Of a stretch of 64,000 bases of DNA, positions 8,766 to 17,116 are shown piece after piece. The stretch spans positions 1 to 64,000 of the forward strand of contig JBJXFP010000083.1 in NCBI GenBank assembly GCA_046155615.1. Reading direction: 5' to 3'. The position numbers and the translations under genes are program-made. Within the stretch, counting starts at the first letter, position 1. The number at the start of each line of letters is the position of its first letter. Under the pieces are notes generated by a model. That model had not been told where the DNA came from and did not search any database. It saw nothing but the letters and a program-made list of their open reading frames with translations. The stretch is from JANNVZ01 sp046155615. GTDB lineage: Bacteria > Bacteroidota > Bacteroidia > Flavobacteriales_D > Sanyastnellaceae.

Positions 8766-9587
8766 ATGTCCAACAACTTACTGAAAGGAAAAAAAGGCAT
8801 CATCAGCGGTGCGTTAAATAGCCAGAGCATTGCATGGAAAGTGGCCGAGAAGGCCTACGAGCAAGGTGCACAGATAGTGCTCACCAATGCGCCCATAGCG
8901 ATGCGCATGGGTGAGATAAATGAGTTATCAGCCAAGCTTGGCAATGCCCCGATTGTGGCAGCGGACGCCACGAATCTCGATGATTTGGACAACCTGTTTA
9001 CAAAAGGCATGGAGCACTTTGGAGGCAAAATGGACTTCATGCTGCACAGCATAGGTATGAGCCCCAATGTGCGCAAAGGCCGCCATTACACCGACCCTAA
9101 CTACGAGTGGTACAAGCAAACTTTGGATGTAAGTGCTATGAGTTTTCACAAAATGTTGAGCACTGCATGGAAGAAAGACGCGCTGAATGACTGGTCATCG
9201 GTGGTGGCACTTACTTACATAGCAGCGCAGCGCACCTTTCCTGACTACAACGACATGGCCGATGCCAAGAGCCTGCTGGAAAGCATAGCCCGTAGTTTTG
9301 GCTATCACTACGGTGCTGCGAAAAAGGTGCGCATCAATACCATATCCCAATCGCCCACAGTAACCACAGCCGGTAGTGGTGTGAAGGGCTTCGATGGCTT
9401 CATCAACTATTCAGAAGCGATGTCGCCACTTGGCAATGCTGATGCTGCGGCCTGTGCAGACTATTGTGTTGCACTCTTCAGCGACCTCACACGCTATGTC
9501 ACCATGCAAAATCTGTTTCATGATGGCGGCTTCAGCAGCACAGGAGTGGCGCAGGTGGTGGTGGAGAAGTTCGGAAGCGTAGAATAG
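8766..9587 (+). CDS. fabI: enoyl-[acyl-carrier-protein] reductase (NADH)
   Basis: Catalyses the last reduction of each fatty-acid elongation cycle. 273 residues of the short-chain dehydrogenase fold: the nucleotide-binding start GIISGALNSQSIAW, the SIGMSP loop, and the catalytic Tyr161-x6-Lys168 (YNDMADAK), with a second tyrosine ten residues earlier as in FabI proteins. The ISQSPTVTTAGSGVKGF substrate loop is clear. Cytoplasmic. A strong bidirectional terminator follows. Confidence 0.95.
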   Translation: MSNNLLKGKKGIISGALNSQSIAWKVAEKAYEQGAQIVLTNAPIAMRMGEINELSAKLGNAPIVAADATNLDDLDNLFTKGMEHFGGKMDFMLHSIGMSPNVRKGRHYTDPNYEWYKQTLDVSAMSFHKMLSTAWKKDALNDWSSVVALTYIAAQRTFPDYNDMADAKSLLESIARSFGYHYGAAKKVRINTISQSPTVTTAGSGVKGFDGFINYSEAMSPLGNADAAACADYCVALFSDLTRYVTMQNLFHDGGFSSTGVAQVVVEKFGSVE

Positions 9588-9609
9588 CAACTGATACGAA
9601 ACAATATTG

Positions 9610-9633
9610 AAAAGCCTCTGCAAGAGGCTTTTT
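9610..9633 (+). terminator. fabI: bidirectional intrinsic terminator after fabI
   Basis: AAAAGCCTCT (9610-9619), loop GCA, AGAGGCTTTT (9623-9632): ten perfect pairs with U-runs in both directions. It can end fabI on the plus strand and the lipoprotein gene on the minus strand. Confidence 0.9.
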
Positions 9634-9649
9634 CATTTATGCGGTGTAC

Positions 9650-10075
9650 TCACTTGCAATGTGCACCCAAGTAAGTGAAGTATCCATTTTGTGTATATGT
9701 ATTGCCATCAGAAGCTATGAATGTGAGCACAAAATAAATTTGGCTTACATCGGTCAAACCTTTTGGTGGTGCGCTAAATGTGGTTTTGGGAATGGCATTG
9801 GGGTCAGACAACACGAAGAGCTGCTCGCCCCATCTGCTGTATACCACCAACTCTGAGTATGATGGCATGCTCTGCCATGTTACCAGTGGCACATCACTGT
9901 CAAGGCAAAATGATGCAACTACCGTAGCGTAGCCATTTGGAGCTGCCAGCGCGGTTTGGCTCTTGAGTGTTGTTGTGGAACTGCCCTTTGCATTGGCAGT
10001 TGTGTTTTTTGCTGTATTGCAAGCCAGCATATGCATTGCCATCAATGCATTAAAGATGAGAGTTGAATTTTTCAT
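9650..10075 (-). CDS. small hypothetical lipoprotein, 141 aa
   Basis: A short N-terminal hydrophobic segment ends in MLAC, a plausible lipobox at about residue 19. A low-complexity Thr/Ala/Ser linker follows, then a compact strand-rich domain (VTWQSMPSYSELVVYSRWGEQLF) resembling a fibronectin-like or gliding-type C-terminal domain. Not recognised as a named family. It sits next to the tRNA-Asp/GIY-YIG region and is read in the same direction, 62 bases past the decayed tRNA copy. Confidence 0.65.
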   Translation of the reverse strand: MKNSTLIFNALMAMHMLACNTAKNTTANAKGSSTTTLKSQTALAAPNGYATVVASFCLDSDVPLVTWQSMPSYSELVVYSRWGEQLFVLSDPNAIPKTTFSAPPKGLTDVSQIYFVLTFIASDGNTYTQNGYFTYLGAHCK

Positions 10076-10097
10076 GGCTGTTTTTTTCTGCGGATAA

Positions 10098-10125
10098 AGA
10101 AAGCCCCAATTTTCATTGAGGCTTT
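10098..10125 (-). terminator. second copy of the tRNA-Asp terminator hairpin
   Basis: On the minus strand AAAGCCTCAAT, loop GAAA, ATTGGGGCTTT: eleven pairs with one G-T wobble. It is the same hairpin as at 10479-10508, displaced by 383 bases, and here lies behind the decayed tRNA copy and the GIY-YIG gene. The following U-run is shorter than in the other copy. Confidence 0.75.
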
Positions 10126-10151
10126 ATGAGTTAGTGTTGGCGGTAGAGACG
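10100..10151. repeat. direct repeat, distal copy (52 bp)
   Basis: Differs from 10483-10534 at only three positions over 52 bases. The repeat covers the terminator hairpin, a short spacer and the 3' end of the tRNA with its encoded CCA (TGG on the plus strand at 10138-10140). Confidence 0.9.
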
Positions 10152-10211
10152 CCCCTGCTGGCCAGCAGGGGGAACCCGCGACCCAATACCTTTTATCTAT
10201 CGAACTACGCC
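10138..10211 (-). pseudogene. decayed tRNA-Asp copy carrying a 20-bp palindrome
   Basis: Aligns with the intact tRNA-Asp at 10521-10597: the 3' acceptor end plus CCA, the 13 bases GAACCCGCGACCC (10172-10184), and GAACTAC near the 5' end. The anticodon arm is lost. In the T-loop region GGACTC of the intact gene is replaced by a perfect 20-bp palindrome (10152-10171; arms CCCCTGCTGG and CCAGCAGGGG). The ends have changed so that GGCGTAG at the 5' side can pair with CTACCGCC at the 3' side, apart from a one-base bulge. The final codons of the GIY-YIG gene (GCG, TAG) lie inside its 5' end. It cannot be a working tRNA. Confidence 0.8.
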
Positions 10212-10474
10212 ATCTTGTTCATCAAATTTTTTGGTGAGGCTATAAGTGCTTCAAGTTTTTCTCTGCTGTAATTTTTCAAAATCCGCTCTCTCCTGATGGC
10301 CGACAACTTGTCAAGTTGCTCTTCTGTGTAAATCAATTTCCAAGGGCATTTTTTGGAAGTATAAATTGATAATCCACTATTGTGTTTGTCCAACCTTTTT
10401 GCAGTATCGGATGTGTAGCCTTTATAGTAGCTACCGTCCTTTTGACTCTGCAGTATGTAAACAAAATATGTCAT
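10205..10474 (-). CDS. small GIY-YIG nuclease-domain protein, 89 aa
   Basis: A single compact GIY-YIG domain: VYIL at 5-8, YYKGYT at 16-21, the catalytic arginine at 27 (AKRLDKHNSG) and the metal-binding glutamate at 63 (RRERILKNYSREKL). This UPF0213/YhbQ-like type has no separate DNA-binding domain. The ATG lies only four bases after the U-run of the tRNA-Asp terminator, and the stop codon TAG is inside the decayed tRNA copy. No promoter is visible in between, so expression may depend on read-through from the tRNA. Function of these small domains in Bacteroidota is not settled: homing-type spread or DNA processing are both possible. Confidence 0.88.
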   Translation of the reverse strand: MTYFVYILQSQKDGSYYKGYTSDTAKRLDKHNSGLSIYTSKKCPWKLIYTEEQLDKLSAIRRERILKNYSREKLEALIASPKNLMNKMA

Positions 10475-10478
10475 TCAT

Positions 10479-10508
10479 AAAAAAAGCCCCAATTTTCATT
10501 GAGGCTTT
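10479..10508 (-). terminator. intrinsic terminator of tRNA-Asp
   Basis: On the minus strand AAAGCCTCAAT pairs with ATTGGGGCTTT (one G-T wobble) around a GAAA tetraloop, followed by seven U residues. It ends the tRNA-Asp transcript 13 bases after the CCA and immediately precedes the GIY-YIG start. Confidence 0.88.
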
Positions 10509-10534
10509 GTGAGTTAGTATTGGCGGTCGAGACG
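10483..10534. repeat. direct repeat, tRNA-proximal copy (52 bp)
   Basis: Partner of 10100-10151 with three mismatches; contains the terminator and the 3' end of the intact tRNA-Asp. Confidence 0.9.
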
Positions 10535-10597
10535 GGACTCGAACCCGCGACCCCGTGCGTGACAGGCACGTATTCTAACCAACTGAACTACCCGACC
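10521..10597 (-). tRNA. tRNA-Asp (anticodon GTC), CCA encoded
   Basis: On the minus strand the acceptor GGTCGGG (10591-10597 complement) pairs with CTCGACC (one G-T), followed by discriminator G and CCA. The anticodon arm reads GTGCCTGTCACGCAC with GTC at 10561-10563, and the T-arm GCGGGTTCGAGTCCCGT is canonical. Length 77 including CCA. A good promoter lies upstream and a terminator downstream. Confidence 0.97.
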
Positions 10598-10665
10598 GAT
10601 TCACATCGTTACTAACTCAGTTGCTCTTTTCAAGTAGTAAATAACAACCCCTGTTCAGAGCGCGG

Positions 10666-10696
10666 CAAAAGTAACCGCCTTTCATCTCTATACAAC
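10666..10696 (-). promoter_or_regulatory. putative promoter of tRNA-Asp
   Basis: On the minus strand GTTG (10693-10696) is followed after 19 bases by TACTTTTG (10666-10673), an exact TAnnTTTG match. Transcription would start about 60 bases before the tRNA 5' end. Confidence 0.55.
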
Positions 10697-10712
10697 TCCT
10701 GCAAAGAAAAAA

Positions 10713-11648
10713 TCAAAAAAGTTTCTGCCTTTTGATGAGGTACTGCATAAGTATGGGGTTGAAACCCTCATTGATATTGGCTTCCACAAAATCAATGCGG
10801 TTTTGGCCGCAGCGCACCTTCAGGTTTTGTCTGAATTCCTTCACACGCTGCAAATAGGTTTCTCTGATGTCAGCCGGATTCACTTTTATCTCATCACCGT
10901 TTTCCAAATCGGTGAAGGTGTAAGGACGATTTTCAAAATCAAACGCTATTTCCTTGTTGCCATCTGCGACATGGAAAAGAATGACCTCATGCTTGTTGTG
11001 ACGCAAGTGCTGCATGGCCGCAAATAGTTGGTCAGCCTGATCGCTGTTGTCCATCATATCACTAAAGATGATGACCAGCGAACGCTTGTGAATGTTTTCA
11101 GCTACTTCATGCAGGGTTGAGGTGACTACTGTTTTTTTCTGTTTGTTATCGCCAACTGTTTCAAGCAGTGTTTCTAATTCCGAAAACAAATAATTGATAT
11201 GTGCACCGCTGCTGCTGGCTCGAGTGTGCAAATCAATTTTATCAGAAAACAATGTGATGCCAAGGGCATCGCGCTGGCGTTTTAATAATTCGATGAGAGC
11301 TGCGGTTGAGTACACAGCGAATTTTATTTTGTTGAATTCTGTTCCTTCAGGACTTACCCCATTGGGGAAATACATGGAGGAGGAAGTGTCAATCAAAATC
11401 TGGCAACGCAGATTGGTTTCTTCTTCATACTTCTTGGTGAAAAGCTTCTCTGTGCGGGCAAATAGCTTCCAGTCCATATGGCGGGTACTCTCACCTGTGT
11501 TGTATTGCCTGTGCTCGGCAAACTCTACGCTGAATCCATGGAAAGGGCTTTTGTGCAAACCTGTAATGAAACCTTCCACGGCTTGTTTGGCAAGCAGCTC
11601 AAGACGTCCGAGGTTTTGAAGTTGTTTTCTATCTATTTGAATGGGCAT
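10713..11648 (-). CDS. DUF58 (von Willebrand A-like) protein
   Basis: 311 residues. The DUF58 signature lies in the first third (GFSVEFAEHRQYNTGESTRHMDWKLFART), followed by a von Willebrand A-like domain with a DTSSSM metal-site motif near residue 88 and the second segment IFSDMMDNSD. DUF58 proteins usually work with a MoxR-type AAA ATPase and Bat proteins in cell-envelope assembly or stress. No moxR gene is adjacent here; the neighbours are tRNA-Asp and a GT-C-like gene. Confidence 0.9.
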   Translation of the reverse strand: MPIQIDRKQLQNLGRLELLAKQAVEGFITGLHKSPFHGFSVEFAEHRQYNTGESTRHMDWKLFARTEKLFTKKYEEETNLRCQILIDTSSSMYFPNGVSPEGTEFNKIKFAVYSTAALIELLKRQRDALGITLFSDKIDLHTRASSSGAHINYLFSELETLLETVGDNKQKKTVVTSTLHEVAENIHKRSLVIIFSDMMDNSDQADQLFAAMQHLRHNKHEVILFHVADGNKEIAFDFENRPYTFTDLENGDEIKVNPADIRETYLQRVKEFRQNLKVRCGQNRIDFVEANINEGFNPILMQYLIKRQKLF

Positions 11649-11686
11649 ATTCTCTCCACTGAAACTTAGCGCACGAAGTTGAGCAT

Positions 11687-13900
11687 TTATTCAAGTACAA
11701 TCGGAAAATTGTTGTAACGAATCAAATTACTTTTATTTACTCCATTAGTATCCAGAATGTTTATGCCCGCTGGCCTTACCATCAGGTGGTCGAAATAAAC
11801 TGTGGCTTCTTCATTGTCTGAACCCTTATTGAATATTCTATAATTCCATCCCGGTTCTGTTTCAAATTCAAATTGGATGAATGTACTATCCTGAAATTGG
11901 TAATAGGATGAGGCGAGGCCTTGTCCATTTAGCCAATAATTTTCTTTTCCATTGTATTTCTCGACTCTTATGAATGAGTAAAGCGCATCAGGGTCCGTAT
12001 AGTATGCCCACACTGAAGCCACCCATCTACTGTGGCCGGAGAGCCTTGCACCATCAATAGTATCCAATGGCAGGAAGTACCGTGGGTCCAATTCGATTTT
12101 GCCGATAGCATTGTTATTAAAATCATTTAAATAGCACTCATTCATATTTGATGTATTTGTCTTCGCAACTTTTAATGAATCCACAAAGTCGGAAAAGTTT
12201 TTCATTTCATTTTTCCATGATAACCAATTGGTGTTTGATTCTGAAATGCGTTTTTCTTCTTTAGTGTAGTCTCCTTCAATTTTGAGAATGTATGCAGCTC
12301 CATTCAGGGGTAAATCGTTCCAGATGTTTTTCTTGAAAACATTGAAGGCAACTACACTTTGTAAGGCTCTGCAATCGCTAAAACTGGCCCGACCAATCTG
12401 TGATGACATGAGTGGAACACCAGTATGAAATGCAAGGCAGTAAGCAAATTTTTTTGCCTCGTCCAAACCCGGTATTCCATAATAGTCACTGCCATGATGA
12501 TAGAATGGCAAAGGCAGAATGCATATGTTGTTGTGGTCAGATGTGCTGAGTTCGCTTACAGAGTTGTGTATTTGTTCAGGAATGAACTCCTTGCGAAAAA
12601 TATTTTTTGAAGCTGCAATTTCCCTGGCCACACGCATTTGTGGATACCAGCCTTCTGCTATGAAGAGTACAAATGCAAGAATGCCAATGATGTATTGTCT
12701 TCTATTCTTGTAAGGAAGAATGCGAAGAAAAATTATCTGAAGGACAACAAAAGCGAATAGCGTGATGATGAAATAGAAAATCCACCCAAACCTGCCGGGA
12801 GCGCGGAATTGTTCAATGTATGGAATTACATTGAGCAATTCGCTGTGTCCTTGCTTGAATGGAAATGCGCATGCGAAAAGGGCTATTGCAAATCCTGAAA
12901 AGATGAGGTATGCCCAAAACAAATTTTGACGGAAAAAGGCAAGCGTTGTTTTGAAGAAATAAACTGCGGTCAAAATGGTGAGCATGCTTGCGAGTCCTAT
13001 ATACGCAAGTCCTTCCCAATTCTGGCTGTTGACTTTAATAATCTGGCTTATCAAATGCCGAAATGGTTTGTCGTGTGGTACAAAAAAGCATTCATAGCTT
13101 GCCGAATACTCAATAAATCCTTTGGCATCAGGCGGGCGGTCAGTTTTGAAGTCAGTCAGTTTTACAAATGTGAAATAAAGCAGCATGGGCGCTGCGATCA
13201 ATGCAATCCACTTTATGCCCAGACCAGTATTCCAACTTTTTGAAAACAACTTGTGGATAGATTGGAAGGTGAAAAACGCAGCAGGCATCATAGCAAGCGC
13301 CATACCCATATACGGATGAATAAACCAGACTGAAACGGCAAATGCAGAATACGACAACACATCTTTCCATCGGTGCAGCATTATGAAGCGGTGCATCAGC
13401 AGAATGCCAAGCGGTATCATCCATGCATATGACAGAGAGAGATGGCCTTGCATGCGGAATAATTGCGGGCCTAGCCAATTGATGCCCAATGCGCCAATGC
13501 AGGCCAACCATGGTTCAACACCGAACCTGCACAGTAAGGAATAAAGCACAATAGAGGTAAGTAGTATACTGAGCATCATGCACAGATTGAGGAAACCGAC
13601 AGGATGATTTTTTACCACTGGTATCCACCCGAACAATAGGGAGAATAGAGGGTGCCCATCAGTGTATAGCACATGCTCGGGATATGGATAATTCATGCCG
13701 TGGAAGTGCAGCCAATCTGCATCATGCCTTACATGATAGGCAAAAACATAATAATTCTTGATACCATCGCCTGATTGTGAGAACATGTGTTCATCAGGAT
13801 GCATGAGTATGGAAGGATATAATGTAAAGAGCCACAACAGCGACACGCCAATGGTTGCCAAGAGCCATTTGACTTTTGAGTTTGATTGCAGCAGGTTCAT
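11687..13900 (-). CDS. GT-C-like polytopic membrane protein
   Basis: 737 residues: about eleven hydrophobic helices in the first 440, then a soluble, probably periplasmic domain with a strand-rich C-terminal end. The first extracytoplasmic loop carries acidic residues (HPDEHMFSQSGDG) as in membrane glycosyltransferases of the GT-C superfamily that use polyprenyl-phosphate sugars. The acceptor is unknown. Its ATG overlaps the stop of the upstream molybdoenzyme gene by four bases (ATGA), suggesting translational coupling. Confidence 0.75.
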   Translation of the reverse strand: MNLLQSNSKVKWLLATIGVSLLWLFTLYPSILMHPDEHMFSQSGDGIKNYYVFAYHVRHDADWLHFHGMNYPYPEHVLYTDGHPLFSLLFGWIPVVKNHPVGFLNLCMMLSILLTSIVLYSLLCRFGVEPWLACIGALGINWLGPQLFRMQGHLSLSYAWMIPLGILLMHRFIMLHRWKDVLSYSAFAVSVWFIHPYMGMALAMMPAAFFTFQSIHKLFSKSWNTGLGIKWIALIAAPMLLYFTFVKLTDFKTDRPPDAKGFIEYSASYECFFVPHDKPFRHLISQIIKVNSQNWEGLAYIGLASMLTILTAVYFFKTTLAFFRQNLFWAYLIFSGFAIALFACAFPFKQGHSELLNVIPYIEQFRAPGRFGWIFYFIITLFAFVVLQIIFLRILPYKNRRQYIIGILAFVLFIAEGWYPQMRVAREIAASKNIFRKEFIPEQIHNSVSELSTSDHNNICILPLPFYHHGSDYYGIPGLDEAKKFAYCLAFHTGVPLMSSQIGRASFSDCRALQSVVAFNVFKKNIWNDLPLNGAAYILKIEGDYTKEEKRISESNTNWLSWKNEMKNFSDFVDSLKVAKTNTSNMNECYLNDFNNNAIGKIELDPRYFLPLDTIDGARLSGHSRWVASVWAYYTDPDALYSFIRVEKYNGKENYWLNGQGLASSYYQFQDSTFIQFEFETEPGWNYRIFNKGSDNEEATVYFDHLMVRPAGINILDTNGVNKSNLIRYNNFPIVLE

Positions 13901-16188
13901 ACTCTTTCAATGCCTATCACTACAAACTTGCTCACCGGTGTTTTGCTTTTGTCAGCAAAGCTATCAATGGGCACAAGGCAATTGGTTTCCGGGAAATAGG
14001 TAGCAACACAACCACGTGGAATGCTGTATGGCAGCACATGAAATTTTTCAGCTCTACGAATAGTGCCGTTGAATTCACCTACAAGGTTCACAAGTTGTTT
14101 TTCTTCTAAGCCTTGTTCTTTGATGTCTTGCTCATTCATCAGCACAACACGTCTTTCATTCTTGATACCGCGATATCTGTCATCCAACCCGTAGATAGTA
14201 GTGTTGTACTGGTCATGCGTGCGTATGGTCATCATCACCAGTTCATTTTCTTTCACCATGAAAGTTGGCAATGGATTCACCGTGAATTTCGCTTTTGCAT
14301 TGTCAGTAGTGAACTTGCCTTCGCGCGGGCCGTTGGGCAAATAGAATCCATCTGGCTGGCGAACGCGCTGATTGTAGTTGTCAAAACCTGCGATAGATTT
14401 TTCAATGTGTTCGCGAATCAAATCATAGTTGTCAGTGGCTGCTTGCCAGTCAATCGGATTTTTTTCTCCCAGCACTATTTGTGCAATACCTGTAACAATG
14501 GCTGATTCGCTGAGCAAGTGTTCTGAAGCAGGTTCCATGTTTCCTTGTGAGCGCGACACTACGCCCATCGAATTTTCAACGGTCACAAATTGTTCTATAC
14601 CTTTTTGAAAGTCTTTTTCAGAGCGACCAAGACAAGGAAGTATCAAAGCATGTTCACCAGTTACCAAATGTGCGCGATTCAGTTTTGTAGAAACATGTGC
14701 GGTGAGTTTCACTTTTTGCATGGCCTTGCCTGTGAATTCGCTATCAGGCGTTGCGCTGATAAAGTTGCCGCCCATTGCAAGGAACACGCGCACCTTGTTT
14801 TCATTCATTGCCTCAATGGCTTCCACTGTATCGTAACCATGTTCGCGTGGCGATTTCATATTTATTCCCTTGTCCAGACCATCCAGAAATTCTGGCTTTG
14901 GCTTTTCATAAATACCCATTGTGCGGTCGCCTTGTACATTGCTGTGTCCGCGCACAGGGCAAAGGCCAGCGCCCTTCCTGCCCACTGCTCCGCGCAGCAA
15001 ATGCAGATTCACTACTTCACGAATGCTATTTACAGCATGCTTCTGTTGTGTAAGGCCCATAGCCCAACACGAAATGATGCGTGACTTTTCACACAGCAAC
15101 TTTCCTACTGTCACTATTTGCTCTTTTGATATTCCACAATCATCGTAAGCTTTTGCAACATCAAACGTTTTTAATTCGGAAATCAGTGCTTCATAATTTT
15201 CAGTTTGTGATGCTATGAAATTTTTGTCAAACACATTTCCTCCTTCTTCTTCAGCTTCCAGCATATACCGCATGAGTAATTTGAGCAATGCGATGTCACC
15301 ACCAATTTTTACTTGTAAAAAATGGTCAGCTATTTTGGTTCCACCCATCAGCACTTGCACCGGGCTTTGTGGGTCTGTGAAGCGAGTAGTTCCGGCTTCA
15401 GGCAAGGGATTGATGTGGATGACCATGCCGCCATTTTTCTTGCATTTCTGAAGGGCGCTTAACATGCGCGGATGATTCGTTCCCGGATTTTGGCCAATGA
15501 CCAATACCAATTCTGCATCATAAATGTCTTGCAAAGTGACTGTGCCTTTGCCAATTCCAATGGTTTCACCCAAACCTACACCACTACTCTCGTGGCACAT
15601 GTTGCTACAGTCAGGCAGGTTGTTCGTGCCATAAGCCCGCACAAACAATTGATAGAGAAACGCAGCTTCATTACTTGTGCGGCCTGATGTATAGAATACC
15701 GCATCATTGGGCGAGGCACATTGTTTCAATTCATCCGAGATGATGTTGAAAGCTGTTTCCCAACTTACCGGTTTGTAGTACGACTCACCTTTAGGCAAAT
15801 ACATGGGCTCAGTGACACGTCCGCTTTTTCCTATTTCATAATCGCTCCACTCGCTCATTTCTTCTACACTGTGCTTGGCAAAAAATGCAGGGTCGCAGCG
15901 GAAGTTCGTTGCTTCTTCTGCAACGGCCTTCGCACCATTTTCGCAATACTCACCAAGCTTTGAGCGGTGCTCAGGCTCCGGCCACGCACAACCCGGACAA
16001 TCAAATCCATCACGCTGATTCAATTTGGAAAGTGCTTTCAATCCCTTCCACAAACCCATCTCGTGAGCTATGTGTTGCAGAGAAACTGTAACGGCTTTGA
16101 TGCCCGCAGCTTTGCCTTTCAGCTCATGCGTTTCGAGGCCTGTCAATATTGCGGGTGGTGTTATGCGGACTTTTCTGGCTGTGCTCAT
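13897..16188 (-). CDS. FdhF/YdeP-family molybdopterin oxidoreductase
   Basis: 763 residues starting at MSTARKVRIT (ATG at 16188); the frame continues upstream to 16383 but that part is not protein-like. The N-terminus has the YdeP-type CPGCAWPEP motif (Cys64, Cys67) instead of a classical four-cysteine Fe-S cluster site. The molybdopterin-binding segments SGRTSNEAAFLYQ, NMCHESSG, LVIGQNPGTNHPRML and GQNP/RGHSNVQGDRTMGI are clear, as is the C-terminal MMTIRTHDQYNTTIYG segment. Related E. coli YdeP is linked to acid resistance; the substrate is unknown. No fdhD or molybdopterin biosynthesis genes are in the window. It is divergent from the inositol monophosphatase gene. Confidence 0.9.
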   Translation of the reverse strand: MSTARKVRITPPAILTGLETHELKGKAAGIKAVTVSLQHIAHEMGLWKGLKALSKLNQRDGFDCPGCAWPEPEHRSKLGEYCENGAKAVAEEATNFRCDPAFFAKHSVEEMSEWSDYEIGKSGRVTEPMYLPKGESYYKPVSWETAFNIISDELKQCASPNDAVFYTSGRTSNEAAFLYQLFVRAYGTNNLPDCSNMCHESSGVGLGETIGIGKGTVTLQDIYDAELVLVIGQNPGTNHPRMLSALQKCKKNGGMVIHINPLPEAGTTRFTDPQSPVQVLMGGTKIADHFLQVKIGGDIALLKLLMRYMLEAEEEGGNVFDKNFIASQTENYEALISELKTFDVAKAYDDCGISKEQIVTVGKLLCEKSRIISCWAMGLTQQKHAVNSIREVVNLHLLRGAVGRKGAGLCPVRGHSNVQGDRTMGIYEKPKPEFLDGLDKGINMKSPREHGYDTVEAIEAMNENKVRVFLAMGGNFISATPDSEFTGKAMQKVKLTAHVSTKLNRAHLVTGEHALILPCLGRSEKDFQKGIEQFVTVENSMGVVSRSQGNMEPASEHLLSESAIVTGIAQIVLGEKNPIDWQAATDNYDLIREHIEKSIAGFDNYNQRVRQPDGFYLPNGPREGKFTTDNAKAKFTVNPLPTFMVKENELVMMTIRTHDQYNTTIYGLDDRYRGIKNERRVVLMNEQDIKEQGLEEKQLVNLVGEFNGTIRRAEKFHVLPYSIPRGCVATYFPETNCLVPIDSFADKSKTPVSKFVVIGIERV

Positions 16189-16302
16189 ATAGCTCTGAAT
16201 ACGTGGTGAATTTCTGAATACTAAATTGATGCAGACAAATGAACTGATAAATGAATAGCCGGAGAAGTATGTTCGCCAACATATTGACAACAACATTTGA
16301 AA

Positions 16303-17100
16303 ATGACCACTACAGCATTGCAAAACATAACTCTGGAGATAGTTCGGATAAGCAAAGAGATAGGCGCATGGATGAAACTGCAAACCAGCGTGAGTGAACA
16401 GAACGCTGAGCTAAAAACAGAAAACAACCTGGTGACATACGTTGATAAAGAAAGTGAGCGAAGATTTGTAGCTGCACTTTCGACACTGTTGCCTGAGGCG
16501 GGTTTTGTTGCTGAAGAAGGAACAGGTGAGAAAAAGGAAAACGGAATGAATTGGGTGATTGACCCATTGGATGGCACTACCAACTTTGTACATCGTGTTC
16601 CGGTTTGGTGCACCAGTGTTGGTCTTTGCGATGGCAACGAACCTATAGTTGGCGTCATTTACGACCCTAACACCAATGAATGTTACTCAGCATGGAAAGG
16701 CGGTGGCGCATGGCTCAATGATGAGCGTATTGCAGTTTCAAAAATTGAAACGCTTTCATCTTCTCTCATTGCAACAGGATTTCCGTATGATGATTTTGGA
16801 AGAGAGAACCAATATCTGCAACTGCTGAAAGAAATGACCCATGCCACGCGAGGCATGCGCAGGCTTGGCAGCGCAGCACTGGATATGGCATGGACTGCCT
16901 GTGGGCGCTTCGAAGCCTTTTATGAATATGGGCTAAACCCTTGGGATGTAGCAGCAGGTACAGTCATAGTGCGTGAGGCAGGTGGCCTGTGTACTGAATT
17001 TGCAGGAGGAAACAACCCTGTGTTTGGAGATGACATGATTTGCAGCAACGGACAAATACATGCTGCTTTGATGGAAGTGGTGAAGAAATATTTCCCTTGA
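16303..17100 (+). CDS. inositol monophosphatase family protein
   Basis: 265 residues. Metal-binding motifs are complete: EE at 71-72 (AEEGTGEK), DPLDGTTN at 87-94, and WDVAAGTVIVREAGG towards the C-terminus. Hydrolyses inositol-1-phosphate or a similar sugar phosphate; the family also includes SuhB and 3'-phosphoadenosine phosphatases, so the substrate is open. I start at the ATG at 16303; a TTG two codons earlier (16297) is possible. Convergent with the SIMPL genes. Confidence 0.9.
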   Translation: MTTTALQNITLEIVRISKEIGAWMKLQTSVSEQNAELKTENNLVTYVDKESERRFVAALSTLLPEAGFVAEEGTGEKKENGMNWVIDPLDGTTNFVHRVPVWCTSVGLCDGNEPIVGVIYDPNTNECYSAWKGGGAWLNDERIAVSKIETLSSSLIATGFPYDDFGRENQYLQLLKEMTHATRGMRRLGSAALDMAWTACGRFEAFYEYGLNPWDVAAGTVIVREAGGLCTEFAGGNNPVFGDDMICSNGQIHAALMEVVKKYFP

Positions 17101-17116
17101 CACTCAGGATAGTTGG

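Noticed and set aside
10521..10597. Possible att site for a larger integrated island at tRNA-Asp
   Set aside because: The next genes on both sides are ordinary chromosomal genes and no integrase lies near; only the 383-bp unit with the GIY-YIG gene is supported.
16189..16383. N-terminal extension of the YdeP-like frame
   Set aside because: Hydrophobic and cysteine-rich without family similarity; the family length (about 760) fits the ATG at 16188, and the divergent phosphatase promoter must lie there.
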